Below the pieces are notes generated by a model. It had not been told where the DNA came from. It did no database searches and was given only the letters and a program-made list of their open reading frames with translations. Made by a program: the position numbers and the translations under genes. From assembly GCF_007676705.1 (NCBI RefSeq), contig NZ_VEBF01000012.1, positions 1 through 64,000 on the forward strand: a stretch of 64,000 bases of DNA, given 5' to 3'. Shown here piece after piece: positions 58,754 through 64,000 of this stretch; position 1 is the first letter of the stretch; the number at the start of each line of letters is the position of its first letter. The DNA is from Paenibacillus xylanexedens (lineage in GTDB: Bacteria > Bacillota > Bacilli > Paenibacillales > Paenibacillaceae).

Positions 58754-59638
58754 ATGCAATATGCCGCGATAAACGGAGAGTTGGTCAATATGGCGGCGGC
58801 CGTGGTTCCTGTAACGGATCACGGCTTTTTGTACGGACTTGGATTGTTTGAGACGTTTCGAACGTATCATGGCGCCCCTTATTTGCTGGAACGGCATTTG
58901 GAGCGGATGGCTTCAGGGTGTGAGGAACTGGGCATTCCTTTTACAACGACCGCGGCAGAGGTGACGGATTGGATTCAACGTCTCATGCATGCAGGGGGAC
59001 TTCAGGATGCCTACGTGCGTTACACGGTATCAGCGGGGGAAGCGCCGTTAGGCTTACCTTCTGGTGACTATACGAAGCCCAATCATATTGTACTGGCAAA
59101 AGCATTACCTGAACCCTCTCCTTCTTTATATGAGAGTGGCAAAATGCTCCAACGCTTGTCTACACCTCGCAACACGCCCGAAGGAGAAGTGCGGTTCAAG
59201 TCGCTACATTACATGAACAGCATTCTGGCGAAACGGGAGCTTAACCAGTACGGGCAGTATGTGCAGGGTGCAGAAGGGCTACAATTAACCCGGGATGGTT
59301 ATATAGCGGAAGGGATCGTCAGCAATATATTTTGGATACGGGAAAAAGTACTCTACACGCCAGCGCTCTCAACCGGCATTCTGCCGGGCATCACTAGAGC
59401 TGTAGTAATGGAGATTGCCTCGCAGCAAGAATTCGCCTGCATCGAAACGCTAGCTACGTGGGAGGACCTCCTTCAAGCAGATGAAATATTTCTAACAGGC
59501 TCGGTTGCAGAATTGGTTCCGGTTACGACTCTGCGGGATCAGGGCGGAGCAGAAACGACAATAAGCAACGGACATATAGGCCCAGTTACAGCAGTCCTTC
59601 TGGGTATGTACCGGCAGAAAGCGGGGTATACTTCATGA
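58754..59638 (+). CDS. pabC: 4-amino-4-deoxychorismate lyase
   Basis: A 294-aa fold-type IV PLP enzyme releasing 4-aminobenzoate and pyruvate. It opens YAAINGELVNMAAAVVPVTD and contains GLFETFRTYHG. The cofactor lysine is in VRFKSLHYMNSILAK (about residue 155). EGIVSNIFWI, TGILPGITR and DEIFLTGSVAELVPV follow. It starts one base after the pabA stop and overlaps folP by four. Confidence 0.93.
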   Translation: MQYAAINGELVNMAAAVVPVTDHGFLYGLGLFETFRTYHGAPYLLERHLERMASGCEELGIPFTTTAAEVTDWIQRLMHAGGLQDAYVRYTVSAGEAPLGLPSGDYTKPNHIVLAKALPEPSPSLYESGKMLQRLSTPRNTPEGEVRFKSLHYMNSILAKRELNQYGQYVQGAEGLQLTRDGYIAEGIVSNIFWIREKVLYTPALSTGILPGITRAVVMEIASQQEFACIETLATWEDLLQADEIFLTGSVAELVPVTTLRDQGGAETTISNGHIGPVTAVLLGMYRQKAGYTS

Positions 59639-60498
59639 CACTATCACCGATCATCTATGAACGGAAATATGCATGGGGGCCAGCGGAGTTGAAGCTGGGT
59701 GCAAGAACACAGATTATGGGCATTCTTAACGTCACGCCTGATTCGTTCTCGGATGGTGGACGTTATACCCACGTGGAGCGGGCGGTTGCCCATGCCAAGC
59801 AGATGATGGAAGACGGGGCTGACCTGATTGATATCGGTGGGGAGTCTACCCGACCCGGATCAGAGGTTGTCAACGCCGATGAAGAGCTTAGCCGGATTAT
59901 TCCTGTTATTGAAGCATTGCATCAGCAAGCCCCGCATATTCCAATATCCGTAGATACATACAAGGCGGAAGTTGCGCGTCAGGCCATTCTGGCTGGTGCC
60001 CATATCATTAATGATGTGTGGGGTGCTAAGGCCGACCCGGATATGGCTCGCACAGCAGCAAAACTGGAATGTCCCATTATTCTGATGCATAATCGGCAGG
60101 ATCGGAGTTACACCAATTATCTAAGTGATGTCGTCAGCGATGTGCAGGAGAGTATACAGATTGCGCTGGAAGCTGGCGTGAAAGCAGATCAGATTATTCT
60201 GGACCCGGGCATTGGTTTTGTGAAGGATCTCGGAGAGAATCTGAAGCTCATGTCATCGCTCGGTTTGCTCAATGAAATGGGATATCCCGTTCTGCTAGCC
60301 ACTTCACGCAAAAGATTCATTCAAAACATCTTGAATGTCGGTGCGGATGATGCGCTGGAAGGAACGGCTGCGACCGTTGCGTTCGGCATTGCCCAAGGCT
60401 GCCAAATGGTCCGGGTTCATGATGTGAAGCCGATTCGGCGGACGGCAGACATGTGTGATGCTATGTTATATACTTCTCCGGGTCTACGGAGGAAATAA
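59635..60498 (+). CDS. folP: dihydropteroate synthase
   Basis: A 287-aa TIM-barrel enzyme that joins 4-aminobenzoate to dihydropterin pyrophosphate, the sulphonamide target. Signatures are IMGILNVTPDSFSDGG (about residues 27-42), DLIDIGGESTRPGS, IPISVDTYKAEV and the DPGIGFVKD loop. It is coupled to pabC by ATGA. A hairpin (about 60501-60526) without a T tract separates it from folB. Confidence 0.95.
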   Translation: MTLSPIIYERKYAWGPAELKLGARTQIMGILNVTPDSFSDGGRYTHVERAVAHAKQMMEDGADLIDIGGESTRPGSEVVNADEELSRIIPVIEALHQQAPHIPISVDTYKAEVARQAILAGAHIINDVWGAKADPDMARTAAKLECPIILMHNRQDRSYTNYLSDVVSDVQESIQIALEAGVKADQIILDPGIGFVKDLGENLKLMSSLGLLNEMGYPVLLATSRKRFIQNILNVGADDALEGTAATVAFGIAQGCQMVRVHDVKPIRRTADMCDAMLYTSPGLRRK

Positions 60499-60500
60499 TA

Positions 60501-60526
60501 CTGGCGGGTCTGAGTGACCCGTCCAG
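60501..60526 (+). repeat. hairpin between folP and folB
   Basis: CTGGCGGGTC pairs with GACCCG-T-CCAG, with one bulged T. A short T run appears only 20 bases later, so full termination is doubtful; it may attenuate or stabilise the operon mRNA. Confidence 0.5.
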
Positions 60527-60613
60527 AAGAAGTGCAACGTTTTTCAAAGGTAAAGCAAAAGATATCTTCAAATAGAGAACTATTTCAATATATAAAGAGG
60601 GCAGGCGGATCGT

Positions 60614-60976
60614 ATGGATAGAATGGTGTTGCACCGTATGGAGTATTACGGATATCATGGCGTTTTTGCAGAAGAACGGAAGCTTGGGCAGCGGTACTAT
60701 ATTGATCTGGAGATCGATATGGACCTGAGCGAGGCTGGACGTAACGATGATCTGACCAAAACGATCAACTACGCGGAGATCCATGGGCTGGTAAAACAGA
60801 TTGTTGAGAATAAATCATTCCAGTTAATTGAAGCTTTGGGCGAACATATTGCATCTTCTTTACTGGACACTTATACTATTATCAATGCATTGACAGTCAA
60901 GGTGACGAAGCCACATCCGCCATTCGATATCCATTTTGAGGGCGTAACGGTAGAGCTTCGCCGCACAAGAAAGTGA
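60614..60976 (+). CDS. folB: dihydroneopterin aldolase
   Basis: A 120-aa tunnelling-fold enzyme converting dihydroneopterin to hydroxymethyldihydropterin. YGYHGVFAEERKLGQRYYIDLEI holds the active-site Glu. TINYAEIHGLVKQIVE and the Lys in VTKPHPP complete the signature. Length is standard. It ends nine bases before folK. Confidence 0.95.
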   Translation: MDRMVLHRMEYYGYHGVFAEERKLGQRYYIDLEIDMDLSEAGRNDDLTKTINYAEIHGLVKQIVENKSFQLIEALGEHIASSLLDTYTIINALTVKVTKPHPPFDIHFEGVTVELRRTRK

Positions 60977-60985
60977 GAACCGATC

Positions 60986-61534
60986 ATGATTGCACATTCG
61001 ACCTCTGAATCTTCAGAGGCTTATATTGCTTTAGGGGCCAATTTGGGTGACCGCGAACAGACGCTGCTTGAGGCATTGTCTTTGCTGGATGAGCACCCTC
61101 ATATATCCGTTCTGCGCTGTTCTGCACTATATGAGACGGAACCTGTAGGATATGTAGATCAGCCTGCGTTTCTGAATATGGCAGTCGCTGTACAGGCGAT
61201 GCTGACACCGGAGCAGTTGCTCACGGAATTATTGGATATCGAGAACCGACTCGGCCGTGTTCGTGATATTCGCTGGGGACCGCGCACCGTTGATCTGGAT
61301 CTGCTCTGGATGCACGGTGAGACGCGAGATACTGAATTGCTTCAATTGCCTCATCCCCGTATGGGTGAACGGGCCTTTGTGCTGGTGCCGCTTTCGGATA
61401 TCGTACCGCAGGGCGAGGAGTCAGGTTTGTATACCTTTGTACACTCATCGTTGTCTGTACTGGATGGAAAGGATGGAATACAGCTTTGGAAAACATGCAA
61501 TTGGCCAATCGAATCCGGGCATTCCGGAAGCTGA
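60986..61534 (+). CDS. folK: hydroxymethyldihydropterin pyrophosphokinase
   Basis: A 182-aa ferredoxin-like kinase that activates the pterin for FolP. AYIALGANLGDREQTLLEAL, YETEPVGYVDQPAFLNMAV and the metal/ATP segment RWGPRTVDLDLLWM with LPHPRMGERAFVLVPL are conserved. The last 49 bases overlap the next gene in another frame. Confidence 0.94.
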   Translation: MIAHSTSESSEAYIALGANLGDREQTLLEALSLLDEHPHISVLRCSALYETEPVGYVDQPAFLNMAVAVQAMLTPEQLLTELLDIENRLGRVRDIRWGPRTVDLDLLWMHGETRDTELLQLPHPRMGERAFVLVPLSDIVPQGEESGLYTFVHSSLSVLDGKDGIQLWKTCNWPIESGHSGS

Positions 61535-61689
61535 AAGGTTTAACACAACACGAACTTGCTGCCGAGACAGGCATCTCGCTAGCCATTCTGGGAACCATTG
61601 AGCGGGGAAACCGTAAGGTATCACAGCAAGAGCTGGATCGAATTGCTGGAGTGCTGGCAATCAGTATCGAGGAGTTACAGGGCAGGTAG
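61486..61689 (+). CDS. yazB: XRE-type HTH regulator (YazB-like)
   Basis: A 67-aa protein that is almost entirely one lambda-repressor-like helix-turn-helix: RIRAFRKLKGLTQHELAAET, then GISLAILGTIERGNRKVSQQ and a final helix. Its targets are unknown. The TTG start at 61486 lies inside folK, nine bases after AAGGATGG; ATG 61495 is an alternative. The folK-yazB-dusB order equals B. subtilis, so it travels with the folate operon and may regulate it. Confidence 0.88.
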   Translation: MENMQLANRIRAFRKLKGLTQHELAAETGISLAILGTIERGNRKVSQQELDRIAGVLAISIEELQGR

Positions 61690-61782
61690 GAGCGTTTCGT
61701 TTTCGTCATGTTACAACAAAGACACTAATCGATCTTAAATCGTTGATTTATACAGAATTACAAAAGGAGTGGAACAAATACC

Positions 61783-62802
61783 GTGCTTAAAATTGGTGGC
61801 ATTGAAATGAAAAACCAGGTCGTACTTGCGCCGATGGCTGGCGTATGTAATCCGGCTTTTCGTTTGATCGCAAAAGAATTCGGAACAGGCCTCGTATGCG
61901 CGGAGATGGTAAGTGGTAAAGCCATCGTGCATGGCAACCAGCGCACACGTGAGATGCTTTTTGTAGATGAGCGTGAGAAACCGCTCAGCCTTCAGATTTT
62001 TGGGGGAGATCGTGATTCCCTCGTAGAAGCAGCCAAAATCGTGGACCAAGAAACCAATGCAGACATTATCGACATTAACATGGGATGCCCCGTGCCAAAA
62101 GTGACGAAATGTGATGCAGGCGCACGTTGGTTGCTTGATCCGAACAAAATCTACGAGATGGTATCCGCTGTAGTGGACGCAGTTGAGAAGCCGGTGACGG
62201 TCAAGATGCGTATTGGCTGGGATAATGAGCATATCTTCGCGGTTGAGAATGCGCTCGCGGTTGAACGTGCTGGTGGACAGGCGGTAAGTGTACACGGCCG
62301 CACGCGGGAGCAGCTCTACACAGGCACAGCGGACTGGTCACACATCAAGGATGTAAAAGAGGCTGTCTCTATTCCAGTGATCGGCAATGGTGATGTCCAT
62401 ACACCAGAGGATGCACGCCGTATGCTGGATGAAACGGGTTGTGACGGAGTTATGATTGGTCGTGCCGCCCTGGGTAATCCATGGATGCTGTATCGTACCA
62501 TTCAATACTTAAGCACAGGTGAATTGCTTCCTGACCCGAATGGGGAAGAGAAGATCCGTGTTGCCATTCTGCATATGGATCGCCTGATCGCACTGAAGAA
62601 CGAGACGGTTGCCGTACGCGAGATGCGTAAACATCTGGCTTGGTATTTGAAAGGCTTGAAAGGATCTGCTCGCATCAAGGACGTTATCATGGAAGGTACC
62701 AAGCGCGATGAGATGGTACAGATTCTGGAGAACTTTGTGAGTCAGCTGAAAAGCGAAGGTAATTTGGAGTCAGAACCGGTAATCACCGGAAATGCATCTT
62801 AA
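61783..62802 (+). CDS. dusB: tRNA-dihydrouridine synthase
   Basis: A 339-aa FMN-dependent TIM-barrel enzyme that reduces uridines in the tRNA D-loop. VVLAPMAGVCNPAFRLIAKE, the INMGCPVPKVTKCDAGARWL segment with the catalytic Cys, VSVHGRTREQLYTG and GDVHTPEDARRML are standard. GTG start after AAAAGGAG. It is last in the pab/fol transcript. Confidence 0.94.
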   Translation: MLKIGGIEMKNQVVLAPMAGVCNPAFRLIAKEFGTGLVCAEMVSGKAIVHGNQRTREMLFVDEREKPLSLQIFGGDRDSLVEAAKIVDQETNADIIDINMGCPVPKVTKCDAGARWLLDPNKIYEMVSAVVDAVEKPVTVKMRIGWDNEHIFAVENALAVERAGGQAVSVHGRTREQLYTGTADWSHIKDVKEAVSIPVIGNGDVHTPEDARRMLDETGCDGVMIGRAALGNPWMLYRTIQYLSTGELLPDPNGEEKIRVAILHMDRLIALKNETVAVREMRKHLAWYLKGLKGSARIKDVIMEGTKRDEMVQILENFVSQLKSEGNLESEPVITGNAS

Positions 62803-62814
62803 TCATAAACCCAT

Positions 62815-62831
62815 CTGTAAAACGTTTACAG
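62815..62831. repeat. palindrome upstream of the greA promoter
   Basis: CTGTAAA-ACG-TTTACAG is a perfect 7+3+7 inverted repeat ending 17 bp before the greA -35. It resembles a catabolite-repressor site (TG...CG...CA) but the half-site spacing is one base too long. Possible operator, regulator unknown. Confidence 0.4.
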
Positions 62832-62848
62832 CTGTAGGGGGCGTAACA

Positions 62849-62877
62849 TTGACTTTTCGAGATCGTTCCCCTATAAT
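62849..62877 (+). promoter_or_regulatory. sigma-A promoter of greA
   Basis: TTGACT (62849-62854) and TATAAT (62872-62877) are 17 bp apart, leaving a leader of about 170 bases before greA. Confidence 0.8.
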
Positions 62878-63052
62878 TTCTCAGTATAAATTCGCCATGT
62901 GCGTTAATAAGGCTATAGCATCAGGAGGAATATTCTATTTCTCTGGAGAACTTCATATAGTTTTGAAGATGTATGCGGGCGGAGCTATGTAATAAGCACT
63001 GATTCCGTTGCCGTACAATCAAATTATTCCCACGACAGGAGAATCGGTTGAG

Positions 63053-63532
63053 ATGAGCGACAAGGAAGTTATCCTTACACCAGAAGGACTCAAGAAGCTG
63101 GAAGAAGAATTGGAAACATTGAAATCAGTGAAGCGCCGCGAAGTGGCTGAACGGATTAAGGTAGCCATCGGGTATGGAGATATCAGTGAAAACTCTGAAT
63201 ACGAAGACGCGAAGAATGAGCAAGCTTTCATTGAAGGACGTGTAATCACGTTGGAGAAATTGCTTCGTAACGCGCGGATTATCAACAGCGATGAGATCGA
63301 TACTGATGTTGTAAGCGTCGGGGCAACCGTTACTGTAGAAGATTTGGAATTCGGAGACATCACGGAATATACCATTGTAGGTACTGCGGAGTCGAATCCG
63401 CTTCAGAACAAAATCTCGAATGAGAGCCCTGTAGGCAGAGCCATTCTGGGCAAGAAAACAGGTACTGTTGTTGATGTAAGTGTGCCTGCTGGCGTAATTC
63501 AATATAAAATTGTAGACATTAAAAAGCTATAG
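63053..63532 (+). CDS. greA: transcription elongation factor GreA
   Basis: A 159-aa factor that enters the RNA polymerase secondary channel and rescues backtracked complexes. An N-terminal coiled coil (residues 8-75, VILTPEGLKKLEEELETLK and GDISENSEYEDAKNEQ with the acidic tip) is followed by the globular domain (SNPLQNKISNESPVGRAILGKK). ATG 63008 is in frame but lacks a ribosome site; ATG 63053 with upstream AGGAG gives the family length. It sits between dusB and lysS, which are adjacent in B. subtilis. Confidence 0.94.
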   Translation: MSDKEVILTPEGLKKLEEELETLKSVKRREVAERIKVAIGYGDISENSEYEDAKNEQAFIEGRVITLEKLLRNARIINSDEIDTDVVSVGATVTVEDLEFGDITEYTIVGTAESNPLQNKISNESPVGRAILGKKTGTVVDVSVPAGVIQYKIVDIKKL

Positions 63533-63558
63533 CAACGAAGCAGTTGGGCACGGTAAAC

Positions 63559-63583
63559 AAAAGCTTCCTTAGGGAAGCTTTTT
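63559..63583 (+). terminator. greA terminator
   Basis: AAAAGCTTCC (63559-63568) pairs with GGAAGCTTTT (63573-63582) around TTAG, ending in five T. Confidence 0.9.
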
Positions 63584-63648
63584 CAACATTTGAGGAAGAG
63601 CGTCCTCTCGCGATGCCTGCAATGTAAATAAGGAGATGAATACAGATC

Positions 63649-64000
63649 ATGACGGATGAAGTCTTGAATCAGGAAACCGAACTTAGCGAGCTTTTACAAA
63701 TTCGCCGTGACAAATTGGACGAGCTCCGCAAATTGGGAATCGACCCTTTTGGCCAAAAATACGTACGTACCGAAGAAGCCGGCTCCATTCTGAAGAAGTA
63801 TGAAGAACTGACCAAGGAAGAGCTGGAAGAGAAGCACATCGAAGTCAGTATTGCCGGACGGATTATGGCGAAGCGGGGAATGGGTAAAGCAAGCTTCGCA
63901 CACATTCAGGACCTGAGCGGCAGAATCCAGATCTATGTTCGTCAGGATACCGTGCCTGAAGACAAGTATGCGGCATTCAGCCTGCTGGACCTTGGCGATA
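63649..64000 (+). CDS. lysS: lysyl-tRNA synthetase, class II, 5' part
   Basis: The first 117 codons of LysS, cut by the window end. The N-terminal helix (ELSELLQIRRDKLDELRKLG), the IDPFGQKY motif and the start of the OB-fold anticodon-binding domain (VSIAGRIMAKRGMGKASFAH, IQDLSGRIQIYVRQD) are plain. The enzyme charges tRNA-Lys. ATG 63649 is the only suitable start; GGAG lies about 14 bases upstream. Confidence 0.95.
   Translation, partial: MTDEVLNQETELSELLQIRRDKLDELRKLGIDPFGQKYVRTEEAGSILKKYEELTKEELEEKHIEVSIAGRIMAKRGMGKASFAHIQDLSGRIQIYVRQDTVPEDKYAAFSLLDLGD

Noticed and set aside
62792..62992. A 66-codon frame in the greA leader, and an AGGAGGAA at about 62922
   Set aside because: The frame covers the greA promoter. 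The ribosome-like site has no usable ATG, GTG or TTG at a fitting distance.
1..64000. CRISPR arrays, insertion sequences, prophage or defence islands
   Set aside because: No spaced direct repeats, transposase or integrase frames or phage genes were seen; the content is core chromosome throughout.

Overview
The window is a core, origin-proximal chromosome segment of a spore-forming Gram-positive bacterium, most likely Paenibacillus or a close relative. It opens on the last 22 bases of a 5S rRNA and then follows, with gaps and insertions, the order Bacillus subtilis has from rrnA to lysS: csfB, yaaO, tmk, darA, yaaR, holB, ricT, yabA, yabB, rsmI, abrB, tatD, rpfB/yabE, rnmV, ksgA, yabG, veg, sspF, ispE, purR, spoVG, glmU, prs, pth, fin, mfd, spoVT, yabM, mazG, rqcP, yabP, yabQ, divIC, yabR, spoIIE, yabS, yabT, tilS, hprT, ftsH, coaX, hslO, cysK, the pab/fol genes, dusB and lysS. 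The genus call is an inference from this synteny, the moderate GC content (29 of 60 bases in a sampled line) and the non-Bacillus insertions. These are an lrgA/lrgB pair, an HU gene, nadABC and greA. The B. subtilis neighbours xpaC, yaaN, yazA, yabJ and ctc are not seen at their usual places.

Layout. 1-2350: rRNA operon end, a lipoprotein, a long gene-free stretch with a cluster of DnaA-box-like sites, and a reverse-strand membrane protein. 2350-11969: Gin anti-sigma factor, an Orn/Lys/Arg decarboxylase-family enzyme with a large insertion, LrgAB, then the replication/nucleotide block. 12103-19664: AbrB (reverse strand) divergent from an HD phosphohydrolase across a region rich in Spo0A-box-like sites, then tatD, a c-di-AMP (ydaO-type) riboswitch with terminator in front of an RpfB-like protein, rRNA maturation (rnmV, ksgA) and yabG. 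19719-27063: veg, sspF, ispE, purR, spoVG, glmU, prs, pth, fin. 27337-39592: mfd, a PrsA-like foldase, spoVT, a flippase, mazG, HU, rqcP, the cortex genes yabP/yabQ, divIC and yabR. 40073-48570: spoIIE, yabS, yabT, tilS, hprT, ftsH. 48869-64000: NAD synthesis, coaX, hslO, a PpiC foldase, cysK, a folate operon, dusB, greA and the start of lysS.

Functionally the window joins housekeeping (replication, tRNA/rRNA modification, nucleotide and cofactor synthesis) with sporulation control. Candidate Spo0A sites lie at abrB and spoIIE, a sigma-H-like promoter lies at spoVG, and anti-sigma factors for sigma-G (Gin) and sigma-F (Fin) are encoded here. Two c-di-AMP-responsive elements, the DarA receptor and the riboswitch, lie within 9 kb. 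I did not find an obviously undescribed multi-gene system. The most interesting signals are regulatory: the DnaA-box palindrome, the riboswitch, the 21-bp-spaced spoIIE promoter, the cysteine-bearing AbrB, and two very GC-rich patches inside otherwise ordinary genes.
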